Below are positions 26,189 to 33,031 of a stretch of 64,000 nt of DNA, one piece after another; position 1 is the first letter of the stretch, and every line of letters begins with the position of its first letter. Source of the DNA: Micromonospora sp. DSM 45708. Its GTDB lineage: Bacteria; Actinomycetota; Actinomycetes; Mycobacteriales; Micromonosporaceae. Location: assembly GCF_039566955.1 (NCBI RefSeq), contig NZ_CP154796.1, positions 806,001-870,000 on the forward strand, written 5' to 3'. The translations under genes were made by a program, and so were the position numbers. The notes below the pieces were generated by a model. The model had not been told where the DNA came from. It saw only the letters and a list, made by a program, of their open reading frames with translations, and did not search any database.

Positions 26189-26194
26189 GGGCGG

Positions 26195-26200
26195 ACCCTA
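26195..26200 (-). promoter_or_regulatory. -10 hexamer of a leaderless promoter for the hydrolase gene
   Basis: TAGGGT on the minus strand, 6 nt before the ATG at 26188. Confidence 0.5.
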
Positions 26201-26255
26201 GCGTCGACCGCCGACACTCCCACCCGCGCGGATGCGGATGTGGTGAACTTCCCGG

Positions 26256-26663
26256 ATGGCCCCACCGCCGGCATCTCTTCCGTCCGACGTCGAGGCGCGA
26301 CTCGCCCGCGAGCGGAACGTCTGGCTGTGCACGCTGCGTCCGGACGGCTCCCCGCACGTGACGCCGGTCTGGTTCGTCCACGCCGACGGCGTCTGGTGGG
26401 TCGGTTGCGAGGCCGGCAGCGTCAAGGCCCGCAACGTGGCGGCGGACCCACGCGTCTCCCTGGCCCTGGAGAACGGCGACGCCCCGGTCGTCGCGGAGGG
26501 CGACGCCCGGTCGCACCACGGCGTCTTCCCACCCGCCGTCGTCCGAGCGTTCGCCGACAAGTACGCGGGCTGGGACATCCGGAAACCGGTCACGCCGGAC
26601 GGGGCACGGGTCCTGCTGGAGATCCCGGTCCGGCGGTGGCTGCTCGCCGGCACCGCACGCTAG
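26256..26663 (+). CDS. PPOX/FDOR split-barrel flavin-type oxidoreductase
   Basis: A 135-residue split-barrel protein with the family start LARERNVWLCTLRPDGSPHVTPVWFVHADGVWWVGCEAGSVKARNV and DPRVSLALEN. It belongs to the pyridoxamine-phosphate-oxidase-like superfamily, whose actinobacterial members often use F420 or FMN. The cofactor cannot be settled from sequence alone. Confidence 0.85.
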   Translation: MAPPPASLPSDVEARLARERNVWLCTLRPDGSPHVTPVWFVHADGVWWVGCEAGSVKARNVAADPRVSLALENGDAPVVAEGDARSHHGVFPPAVVRAFADKYAGWDIRKPVTPDGARVLLEIPVRRWLLAGTAR

Positions 26664-26741
26664 CGCCTCGGACCTGCGGGCATCTCATGTGCGCGCCGGT
26701 CGTGGTAGACCGGTACGAGAGTCCGGACGGGGAGGACGACC

Positions 26742-27326
26742 GTGGAACAGCGTGCCTTCTGGCTCGACGAGAACTTCGATCGGGAGCGCGGTGCCGACGG
26801 GCGCGGTCGCTTCGAGAACGAGGTGCTCCGGCGTAGCGATGAATTCGCCGCCACGTGGGGTGACATCGCGCCGGTCGCCTTCGCCGCGACGGCCTGGCGG
26901 CTCGCCACCGGGCTGACACCCGGCTACGTCCGCTGGCACCGGCGGATCGTGTCGGCGACCTGCGCGCCGAGCCCGTGGGACGGCAGCCTGATCGGTGCCG
27001 TGTCGGTGGTCTCCCGGTGGCCGGCCGAACTCACCTGGACCCGGCAGTGGCAACGCGACCGGGGATGGCGGGACTGGCCGCAGGTGTTCGGCCAGTACAC
27101 GACGCCGACCGACCAGGACCTGACGCGCAGCCCGCACCTGCGCGCCATGGTGCAGGTGGATGCGCCGATCCCGCTCGGGGACCTGCCGCCCGCTCCCGAC
27201 GGCCCGGAGGATTCCGTGGCGTCCGCGGCCCGGCGGGCGGTCGTCGTGCTGACGCGGGAACTCAACGAACTGCTCGGCCCGGTGATCGGTCAACTGGAGG
27301 CCGGCGTGCCGGCGAAGGGTGCCTGA
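26742..27326 (+). CDS. protein of unknown function (194 aa)
   Basis: A Trp- and Arg-rich soluble protein (AATAWRLATGLTPGYVRWHRR, then LTWTRQWQRDRGWRDWPQVFGQY). No known domain is recognised and no signal or membrane segment is visible. GGGGAGGA 10-17 nt upstream of the GTG supports translation. It is convergent with the next minus-strand gene. Confidence 0.6.
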   Translation: MEQRAFWLDENFDRERGADGRGRFENEVLRRSDEFAATWGDIAPVAFAATAWRLATGLTPGYVRWHRRIVSATCAPSPWDGSLIGAVSVVSRWPAELTWTRQWQRDRGWRDWPQVFGQYTTPTDQDLTRSPHLRAMVQVDAPIPLGDLPPAPDGPEDSVASAARRAVVVLTRELNELLGPVIGQLEAGVPAKGA

Positions 27327-27354
27327 CCCGTCCTGAAACGGGGCCGGCCGTCGG

Positions 27355-27804
27355 TCAGTCCGGCCTGGGGGCGAAGGGATTGCGGCGGGGTTGCCGCAGC
27401 TCACGGTCCGCCGCGCAGAGGTGGCTCCAGGCGGCGCCCGCCACCGAGGCCAGATCCGGCAGCGCGCTGCCCCACCTCGGCACGCGGTCGCCGACCTGGT
27501 CGAGATAGCGCTGGTAGACCACCATCTCGCGGTACCGTCGGTCGTGCCGCCAGAGCGCGTACGGCTGCTCGCGCAGCCACCCGCAGGCCGCATCGCCCTC
27601 GGCGATCAGATCCGCGGTCGGCGGCAGCGTTCGAAGCGGCTCGTCGCTCTGCCGGTCGCCGTACTGCCGGAGGCGGGCCAGGTAACCGTCCTCGTCCCGA
27701 GGATGGGTGACATGGACGCCGAGGACGGTGAGCGGTACGGCGAGCACGCCGGCCACCGCGAGTCCCAGCACCGTACGCAGGTGCCTGCGTGTGCGGCTCC
27801 GCAT
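27355..27804 (-). CDS. exported or membrane-anchored protein of unknown function
   Basis: A 149-residue protein. A basic N terminus and one hydrophobic helix (TVLGLAVAGVLAVPLTVLGVHV) form an uncleaved anchor or signal. A soluble domain follows with one conserved-looking DAACGWLREQPYALWRHDRRYREMVVYQRYL segment. TATCAT lies 6 nt before the ATG, a strong leaderless -10. Family not recognised. Confidence 0.6.
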   Translation of the reverse strand: MRSRTRRHLRTVLGLAVAGVLAVPLTVLGVHVTHPRDEDGYLARLRQYGDRQSDEPLRTLPPTADLIAEGDAACGWLREQPYALWRHDRRYREMVVYQRYLDQVGDRVPRWGSALPDLASVAGAAWSHLCAADRELRQPRRNPFAPRPD

Positions 27805-27810
27805 GCGGCG

Positions 27811-27816
27811 ATGATA
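27811..27816 (-). promoter_or_regulatory. -10 hexamer of a leaderless promoter
   Basis: TATCAT on the minus strand (close to TATAAT), 6 nt before the ATG at 27804. Confidence 0.5.
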
Positions 27817-27855
27817 GGTCGAGACGATCGCGCCCGCGGACCCCGAGGATCCTGT

Positions 27856-28128
27856 ATGTCGACCGAACCGGAGCCGGGCCTGGCGCCCGAGCACGTGGGA
27901 CCCCGTCATACCTTGGACGAGCCGATCATGATGACGGTCGACGGGCAGGAGTTTCGGGTCAGAAGGCGGGTCGGGCGGCCCGCCGCCTACGACTTCGACT
28001 GGTTGAGTGGGCCGCACGACTACGGCTTCACCAGCTCCGGACCGGCGATGACCCGGGCGGAGATGGAGGCGGCCATCCGCGCCTTCCTCCGGGACATCGA
28101 CCCGGTCACCGGCTACCTGCGGGAGTAG
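27856..28128 (+). CDS. small protein of unknown function (90 aa)
   Basis: An acidic, compact protein: TVDGQEFRVRRRVGRPAAYDFDWLSGPHDYGFTSSGPAMTRAEMEAAIRAFLRDIDPVTGYL. The pattern of a beta region followed by one C-terminal helix looks like a genuine small domain. GAGG lies 8 nt before the ATG. Family not recognised. Confidence 0.6.
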   Translation: MSTEPEPGLAPEHVGPRHTLDEPIMMTVDGQEFRVRRRVGRPAAYDFDWLSGPHDYGFTSSGPAMTRAEMEAAIRAFLRDIDPVTGYLRE

Positions 28129-28145
28129 CGGTCGCACTCTCGGGA

Positions 28146-28382
28146 TCACGACTCCCAGGCGACGTAGGTGCCTCGATGCGGAACGGTGACGACCAGGCCA
28201 CGCTCGCGTAGTAGTGCCACCGCTTGCCGAGCTGTTCCCCGGGCGATGCCGTACGTCTGCTGGATCTGAGACTCGCTCGGGATCGGCTTCCGAGGTTCCA
28301 GCTTCCCCGCTTCGATCTGCTTCGCGATCAAATCCGCCACCTGGACGTACAGCGGCGTGGGGGAGAACGGATCGACGCTCAT
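28146..28382 (-). CDS. short GntR-type winged-helix repressor
   Basis: Only 78 residues: the GntR DNA-binding domain (PLYVQVADLIAKQIEAGKLEPRKPIPSESQIQQTYGIARGTARQAVALLRERGLVVTVPHRGTYVA) with no effector domain. GGAAGGTG precedes the ATG. Such stand-alone heads occur in actinobacterial plasmids, integrative elements and chromosomal cassettes. Divergent from the 58-aa/88-aa genes, with palindromic operators between, it is probably an autorepressor that also controls them. Confidence 0.9.
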   Translation of the reverse strand: MSVDPFSPTPLYVQVADLIAKQIEAGKLEPRKPIPSESQIQQTYGIARGTARQAVALLRERGLVVTVPHRGTYVAWES

Positions 28383-28400
28383 GACGTCACCTTCCCTGTA

Positions 28401-28461
28401 CGTCTCTAGACGACTTGCTCCCGCTACGTCTATGGACGTACAGGACGTACAGGTCTACCTT
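28401..28461 (+). promoter_or_regulatory. divergent operator-promoter region of the GntR cassette
   Basis: Inverted repeats CGTCT-CT-AGACG (28401-28412) and TACGTCTATGGACGTA (28425-28440, 6-bp arms) are followed by a tandem GGACGTACA. A rightward promoter fits: TGGACG (28433-28438), 17 bp, TACCTT (28456-28461). The -35 lies inside the second palindrome, so repressor binding should block it. Confidence 0.65.
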
Positions 28462-28493
28462 CGGGGTGGGAGTCCAAACCTCCGGAGGTAGCC

Positions 28494-28670
28494 GTGGGGC
28501 GGTACGTCAAGGAAGACGATGAGCCACCCTTCGACATCCAGATCGCCTGGTACACGCTCGATCACCATCGTGCGCGGGGCAGGTGTGGCAGGTGTCGCGA
28601 AGGGTGGTGCCCGGTCGTCGTGGTGGCTGTCGCCCGCATCCGCGCGTGGCGGAAGGCCAAGAGGGCGTGA
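28494..28670 (+). CDS. 58-aa Cys-rich small protein of the GntR cassette
   Basis: It starts at GTG 28494 with an excellent GGAGG 6 nt upstream. The acidic first part is MGRYVKEDDEPPFDIQIAWY and the middle has CGRCREGWC, i.e. CxxC plus a third Cys. The end is a basic amphipathic helix (VAVARIRAWRKAKRA). A small zinc-binding or redox module is possible; no function is known to me. The stop overlaps the next gene by 4 bp (GTGA), so the two are coupled. Confidence 0.65.
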   Translation: MGRYVKEDDEPPFDIQIAWYTLDHHRARGRCGRCREGWCPVVVVAVARIRAWRKAKRA

Positions 28671-28933
28671 GCGGCTTCAAGGCAGGCGACCTGCTGCACG
28701 TCACGCGAGCGGCAGGCCCTCAGTTCGTGCGGCCGTTCGACTTCCGCCTCATCCGTGCCCTGGACTGGACGACCTTCGACGGCTGGATCTGGCTGGACGG
28801 CTACCAGCTCGACGAGCGAGGCGACGCCGTCGCCCGGCGGTCGATCTTCGTGATGCAGGGTGGCTTGAGGCCCGGCTGGATGCGCACCTTTAATCCGGCC
28901 GGGGATAACCCGGCCGGATGTCCAAAGGAATGA
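28667..28933 (+). CDS. 88-aa protein of the GntR cassette, unknown function
   Basis: GTG 28667 overlaps the previous stop. The sequence suggests a small beta-barrel-like domain: FKAGDLLHVTRAAGPQFVRPFDFRLIRALDWTTFDGWIWLDGYQLDERGDAVARRSIFV. The final 14 codons are overlapped by an 11-bp terminator hairpin, and the stop is directly adjacent to the stop of the convergent propeller gene. No cysteines match those of the 58-aa partner. Unknown function. Confidence 0.65.
   Translation: MSGFKAGDLLHVTRAAGPQFVRPFDFRLIRALDWTTFDGWIWLDGYQLDERGDAVARRSIFVMQGGLRPGWMRTFNPAGDNPAGCPKE
28893..28919. terminator. terminator hairpin embedded in the 3' coding end of the 88-aa gene
   Basis: ATCCGGCCGGG, loop GATAA, CCCGGCCGGAT: a perfect 11-bp stem between two convergent genes that have no intergenic space. 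Confidence 0.7.
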
Positions 28934-29854
28934 TTAGTCGCGCACCCGTACGACGCAGTACGTGGTGTCGGGAGTCGCCGGTACGGACAACCGCGCGTTG
29001 ACCGCGTACAGGCTTGAGCCGAAGGAAACCACAGCCGACGGCTCGTCGAGGTCGCAGTCACGGATCACGTCGACCGGCGTGGCCCGGGTGAGCTGCTCGT
29101 TGAGACGGAACTTGGCGATCACGTTGTTCCGGTTGCGCACCACGTACAGCGTGCGCCCCCGGAGCAGGAGGCCGTCGCCGTTGGCGACCGACACGCCGCC
29201 CGTGCTGATCCGGGCGGCCATGCCCGCGCGGGGGTCGAAGCAGTAGAGCCGGCCGGTCCTGGCCTGCACCACGATGAGCTTGCCCGCCGAGGCGGCGACG
29301 ATGCCGGTGTTGCAGGCGTCGGGGTCACCGAGCCCGGCCGGCAACGGCAGCGCGCGTACGCCCGACTGTCCGGGCAGCGACCCGTGGCGGCCGAACTCGA
29401 CGCAGTAGACCTTGGCTTTCTCCGAGTCGGTGAAGAACACGGCCTTGTCCGTGGCGGCAACGCCGTCGATGAACCCACCGCCGAAGTCGTACGTCGCCAG
29501 GCATTCGCCTGTCGACTCACGGTAGACGGCCGCGCCGCCCATCTTGCCGCAGGCCGCCCAGATCCGGCCCCGTTCGACGGCCAGCCCCGTCGCCTGGGTG
29601 CCGGCCACCGGCGGCACGAGCAGCATCCCGTGACCGGTGCGCAGATCGGCGCACCAGATACAACCGTCGGCCATGGAGCTGACGTAGATCTTCGTGCCGG
29701 TGCCGCGGGCGATGCCCTCCGGGCAGAACCCGTTCGGCAGGTTGATCACCGAGGGATATCGGCCGTTCCCGGGGTGGGCTGATGCCGGAGCCGCGCCGAT
29801 GGCGACCCCGACGGGCGCGGCAACGGCCGCGGCCAAGAGCGTTCGTCTGTGCAC
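28934..29854 (-). CDS. secreted SMP-30/NHL-like beta-propeller protein
   Basis: A 306-residue protein with a Tat-like or Sec signal (MHRRTLLAAAVAAPVGVAIGAAPASAHP). Repeated four-strand blades follow, with ITL/IYV-type strands (FCPEGIARGTGTKIYVSSMADGCIWCADL, then ATGLAVERGRIWAACG). Relatives are often named superoxide dismutase in actinomycete genomes, but I see no metal-site motif for that. A propeller binding protein or lactonase is more likely. GTG start with AAGGAG 9 nt upstream. Confidence 0.75.
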   Translation of the reverse strand: MHRRTLLAAAVAAPVGVAIGAAPASAHPGNGRYPSVINLPNGFCPEGIARGTGTKIYVSSMADGCIWCADLRTGHGMLLVPPVAGTQATGLAVERGRIWAACGKMGGAAVYRESTGECLATYDFGGGFIDGVAATDKAVFFTDSEKAKVYCVEFGRHGSLPGQSGVRALPLPAGLGDPDACNTGIVAASAGKLIVVQARTGRLYCFDPRAGMAARISTGGVSVANGDGLLLRGRTLYVVRNRNNVIAKFRLNEQLTRATPVDVIRDCDLDEPSAVVSFGSSLYAVNARLSVPATPDTTYCVVRVRD

Positions 29855-30093
29855 TGTCGTGCTCCTTCGCTAGGCGACTGAACACATATATGGATACCTG
29901 TGGATCAAATGCCGGAGCCACCTCACCATTGCGGGACGAGTGGCTGCACGGAACGCGTGTGGCGAACCTGCTGATCGCCGCCGCCGGCGGAGCTGCTGGC
30001 AAGGTGGGCCACATCGGGCGGGGGCGGCAGCCGGGCTGCGGGACTCGCACCACGGACAGCTCCACGCGGCTCGATCGGAGCGAGAAGGAGCGG

Positions 30094-30166
30094 TGCGCCC
30101 GGCAGGATTCGAACCTGCGGCCTTGGGATTAGAAGTCCCCTGCTCTATCCGCTGAGCTACGGGCGC
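30094..30166 (-). tRNA. tRNA-Arg (anticodon TCT)
   Basis: Read on the minus strand, a 73-nt cloverleaf: acceptor GCGCCCG pairing with CGGGCGC, discriminator A, D-arm GCTCAGC...GAGC, anticodon stem GGGA/TCCC with loop CTTCTAA (anticodon TCT), and T-arm GCAGGTTCGAATCCTGC. CCA is not encoded. It decodes AGA/AGG, rare codons in this GC-rich genome. Confidence 0.95.
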
Positions 30167-30323
30167 GCGTCGACGATCGTCGCGCCAAGAGGGTACCGCC
30201 GGCCCTGGCCCGGCCGGGGGTACGGGTCTGCGCGTCCACGTCGCCGCCCAGCGTGCCATGCCGGTGCCCAGCCCGGCATCCCCGTTCCGGCGGGTCCCGG
30301 CCCGGCGACCGCACCTCGATCCG

Positions 30324-30329
30324 TACCCT
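30324..30329 (+). promoter_or_regulatory. -10 hexamer of a leaderless promoter
   Basis: TACCCT, 6 nt before the ATG at 30336. Confidence 0.45.
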
Positions 30330-30335
30330 CGGCGG

Positions 30336-31070
30336 ATGCTGCTCGACCAGGACACCGAAAACGAGATCATCTTCGCGCTGTGCCAGCACCTCGGACGGGC
30401 CATCCTGCCCGTCTCCGGGGCGACAGGACCCGGGGCTCCGGCCGGCACGGTCGGTACCGCGTTCTTCTACAGCGAGCTGGTCGGCGCCACCGCCGACGGG
30501 GAGATCGCGCACGAGTGGCTGCTCACCGCCGACGCGCTCACCGACCGGGCGTACGGGGAGATCGGGCTGCGGCCCAGCGTCACCGATCCGGCCGAGGGCG
30601 CGGACGAGCCGATCGAGCTGACCGGCTTCGCCGACCACTGGCTGCACCTGCCGGAGCTGGGGTTGGCCGCGATGCCCACCGGTGGGCTGCACGGCTACGC
30701 CGACGACCGGGGCTGGCGCTGGCGTACCCAGCAGGTGACCGAGGCGGTCGCCGCGCCGGCCGACGCGGTGGCCCGGATCGGCGCGACGCCCGGGTCGGCG
30801 TTCGTGCTGGCCCTGGGCGTCGCCGACGACGGGTCACGCCCGTTGGAGGCGGTGGCCGAGCGGGTCGCCCGGCACGGCGACGCGGTGCGGGTGACCAGCG
30901 AACTGCCCGCCGGGTACGTGGGCGCGCCCGTCTTCGCGGTCGAGGCCGGGCCGGACGGCGGGCCGGTGCCGCGCTGCCTGGGTGTGCTGCTGCCGGCCCA
31001 CGACGGCGGGCATCCGGTCGCCACGTTCGACCGGATCCGGTCCGCGCTCGTCGAGGTCGTCGACGGCTGA
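30336..31070 (+). CDS. protein of unknown function, possibly a degenerate trypsin-like fold
   Basis: A 244-residue soluble protein. The N-terminal half (ILPVSGATGPGAPAGTVGTAFFYSEL, then HEWLLTADALTDRAYGEIGL) recalls the first barrel of chymotrypsin-like proteases. The expected His after LLTA is replaced and I see no GDSGG; GYVGAPVF at 215-222 may be its remnant. If the fold is right it is not a protease. TACCCT 6 nt upstream suggests leaderless expression. Confidence 0.55.
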   Translation: MLLDQDTENEIIFALCQHLGRAILPVSGATGPGAPAGTVGTAFFYSELVGATADGEIAHEWLLTADALTDRAYGEIGLRPSVTDPAEGADEPIELTGFADHWLHLPELGLAAMPTGGLHGYADDRGWRWRTQQVTEAVAAPADAVARIGATPGSAFVLALGVADDGSRPLEAVAERVARHGDAVRVTSELPAGYVGAPVFAVEAGPDGGPVPRCLGVLLPAHDGGHPVATFDRIRSALVEVVDG

Positions 31071-31126
31071 CCGGTTCGGCGGGGCCGCGCCGAGCCGGCG
31101 ACGGGAGGGTCGGGTCGGTCGCCGGT

Positions 31127-32152
31127 TCAGCCCTCGGCGGTGGCGTCGGCCGGCTCGTCGGCCGGCCGGCGCGGGGCCGGCGGCGCGGCCTCCGGCTCGG
31201 TCGGGCCCACCCGGAGGAAGCCCTCTGCCCACCGCCCGACCTCCGCGAAGACCTTTTCGCGTACGGCGGGACTGGAGAGCGTGAGGTCGTGCAGCCCGCC
31301 GTCGAAGCGGGCCAGGGTGACGTGCCGGCCGAGCCGGGGCGCCCACCGCACCATGTGCTCCACGTCGAGCACCGCGTCGGCACCGGTGGCGCTGTCGTGC
31401 CACTTGGTGCCCCGGAAGGTGCGGGTGGAGCAGGCCAGCAGCACCGGCACCGGGATGCCCAGCCCGGCCCGGAGCCGGCGCTGGCCGGTGCGGATCGCGT
31501 TGAGCCAGCCGGCCCGGACCGGGAACCCGGCGAGCGGCTTCCACTCCAGGTCGTAGCGCCACTCGCCGCGGTGGTCGGCGTGCAGGCTCTCGCCGTACAC
31601 GGTGCCGAGCCCGAACGGCAGGATGCGCTGCGGCGCCCGACGGCCCAGGCGGGAGACGGCGGCGGCGAGGGGTCGACGGACCAGCCAGGGGGCGTTGATG
31701 TCGAAGAAGGGACTGTTCAGCACGATGCCGTCGACTAGGCCGGCGTCGCGGCGGGCGTCCGCCCAGAGCGAGATGATCAGGCCGCCGGTCGAGTGGCCCA
31801 TGGCGAGGAGCGTCTCGTGCCCCTCCTCGGCGCGGATGATCTCCGCGGCGGCGTCCAGCTCGGGGAAGTAGTCGCTCAGGTCGCGGCAGAAGTTCGGCGT
31901 CTGGTGCGGCAGCAGGCTGCGGCCGTATTTTCGCAGGTCGAGGGCGTAGAAGTCCCAGCCGCGCTCGGCGAAGAAGTCGGCCACGTGGGTCTGGAAGAAG
32001 TAGTCGACGAAGCCGTGCACGTAGAGCACGGCGCGGCCGGTCGGGCGGTCGGCCCGCCGGCGGACCAGGGTCGCGACCACCGGTCCCTCGTCGTCGGTGC
32101 CCAACTCGATGGTGCGCCGCTCGTAGGGTGCTCCCAGCACGTCCGGTTCCAC
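31127..32152 (-). CDS. serine aminopeptidase S33-like alpha/beta hydrolase
   Basis: A 341-residue hydrolase resembling monoacylglycerol-lipase-like proteins: YVHGFVDYFFQTHVADFFAERGWDFYALDLRKYGRS, the nucleophile elbow MGHSTGGLI, VLNSPFFDI, and a late DGGLHDLTLS His. A Pro/Ala/Glu-rich tail follows. GTG 32152 was chosen because TACCGT lies 7 nt upstream and no Shine-Dalgarno is apparent. Lipid ester substrate is likely. Confidence 0.82.
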   Translation of the reverse strand: MEPDVLGAPYERRTIELGTDDEGPVVATLVRRRADRPTGRAVLYVHGFVDYFFQTHVADFFAERGWDFYALDLRKYGRSLLPHQTPNFCRDLSDYFPELDAAAEIIRAEEGHETLLAMGHSTGGLIISLWADARRDAGLVDGIVLNSPFFDINAPWLVRRPLAAAVSRLGRRAPQRILPFGLGTVYGESLHADHRGEWRYDLEWKPLAGFPVRAGWLNAIRTGQRRLRAGLGIPVPVLLACSTRTFRGTKWHDSATGADAVLDVEHMVRWAPRLGRHVTLARFDGGLHDLTLSSPAVREKVFAEVGRWAEGFLRVGPTEPEAAPPAPRRPADEPADATAEG

Positions 32153-32159
32153 GACCGCG

Positions 32160-32165
32160 ACGGTA
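32160..32165 (-). promoter_or_regulatory. -10 hexamer of a leaderless promoter for the S33-like hydrolase
   Basis: TACCGT on the minus strand, 7 nt before the GTG at 32152. Confidence 0.4.
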
Positions 32166-32200
32166 CGCCGCCGAGCTACCCGGCGGTAGGGGTGCGAGGC

Positions 32201-32272
32201 GGGCCCCTTCTTGACGCATTCGGTAGAGGAAGGGCCCCCGCTTAACAGCTCTGTTAAGCGGGGGCCCTTCCT
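32201..32272. repeat. REP-like palindromic element, copy A (intergenic)
   Basis: GGGCCCC (32201-32207) and the core TTGACGCATTCGGTAG (32211-32226) are followed by a near-perfect hairpin: 22-bp arms 32227-32248 and 32251-32272. It lies between the hydrolase promoter and the 3' end of the HPF-like gene and may terminate the latter. A second copy of the GGGCCCC-core-GGGCCCC module lies inside cobA at 50289-50328. Confidence 0.8.
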
Positions 32273-32319
32273 TGCACCAGGGCGCGCGCGGCGGCGGGGT
32301 GCGGGCGGCACAGCGGAAC

Positions 32320-32745
32320 TCAGGCGGTCTCGGCGTCCTCGCGCTCGGCGTCCTCGTGCTCGCCGACCTGGAGCGGGACGGCCGCGGGCTGCTCCGTCGG
32401 GCGCAGGTGCTTGTTGCTGCGCGGCTCCTGCCGGGTCTTCGCGTCGTTGAGCTTGCGGCGCAGGTCGTCCCGGACGTCGTTGAGCGCGGCGTGCAGGTCC
32501 TCCTCGGTCGAGGTGGTCACGATCTTCTGCCGGCCGGCGACCCAGCACTCCAGGGTCACCTTCTGGCCCCGGGCCTCGCGGTCCTTGACCGACACCTCCA
32601 GCTCGGTGGCATCGGCGTGGAAGCTGGCGAGCCGGGCGTCCAGCGTCCCGAACTGCTCGGCGATCCAGTTGCGGTCGCCCTGGGAGAACCCGGCGCCGAC
32701 GCGCAGGCACTCGGCCACGGTCGCGGGGTTCGCCACGGCGCTCAT
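32320..32745 (-). CDS. ribosome-associated HPF/RaiA-like protein
   Basis: A 141-residue protein resembling the N-terminal domain of hibernation-promoting factor: LDARLASFHADATELEVSVKDREARGQKVTLECWVAGRQKIVTTSTEEDLHAALNDVRDDLRRKLNDAK gives the beta-alpha-beta-beta-beta-alpha pattern. The long-HPF C-terminal domain is absent, replaced by an acidic tail. It probably binds ribosomes under stress. ATG 32745 overlaps a short upstream reading frame (32742-32777). Confidence 0.75.
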   Translation of the reverse strand: MSAVANPATVAECLRVGAGFSQGDRNWIAEQFGTLDARLASFHADATELEVSVKDREARGQKVTLECWVAGRQKIVTTSTEEDLHAALNDVRDDLRRKLNDAKTRQEPRSNKHLRPTEQPAAVPLQVGEHEDAEREDAETA

Positions 32746-32777
32746 CGCGCTGCCTCGCGGACGTCTCGGAGAAGCAT
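32742..32777 (-). CDS. 11-codon upstream open reading frame before the HPF-like gene
   Basis: ATG 32777 follows GGGAG at good spacing and encodes MLLRDVREAAR. Its TGA overlaps the HPF ATG as ATGA. This arrangement suggests re-initiation or coupling. Translation is unproven; an extended HPF start at TTG 32817 is the alternative explanation of the same bases. Confidence 0.3.
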   Translation of the reverse strand: MLLRDVREAAR

Positions 32778-32926
32778 CGGCGCTCCCTTTCTCTCGGTTG
32801 ATCAAGTACTTACCCAACCGGCGTGCTTCCGGAACGCCCCGCGCCGGTCACTTTCCGATCATGTGCCGCCGCAGGTCGACGCCGTAGGGGCCATCGGCCT
32901 AGCAGACCGGGACCTTGATCAGGCGG

Positions 32927-32954
32927 TTGTCCACAAGGCGGTCCGTCATCCACA
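32927..32954 (+). promoter_or_regulatory. two DnaA-box-like sites upstream of ssb
   Basis: TTGTCCACA (32927-32935) is the actinobacterial DnaA consensus. TCATCCACA (32946-32954) differs from the E. coli box at one base. Same orientation, 19 bp apart, about 80-105 bp before the ssb start. Possible DnaA control of ssb. Confidence 0.4.
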
Positions 32955-33031
32955 GGCGTGGGCCGGCGGGTGGTCCGGGCGGCCCGGCCCGGCCCACGCT
33001 CTCCCGGACAAGCCGATCCCTGGGAGGGGCG

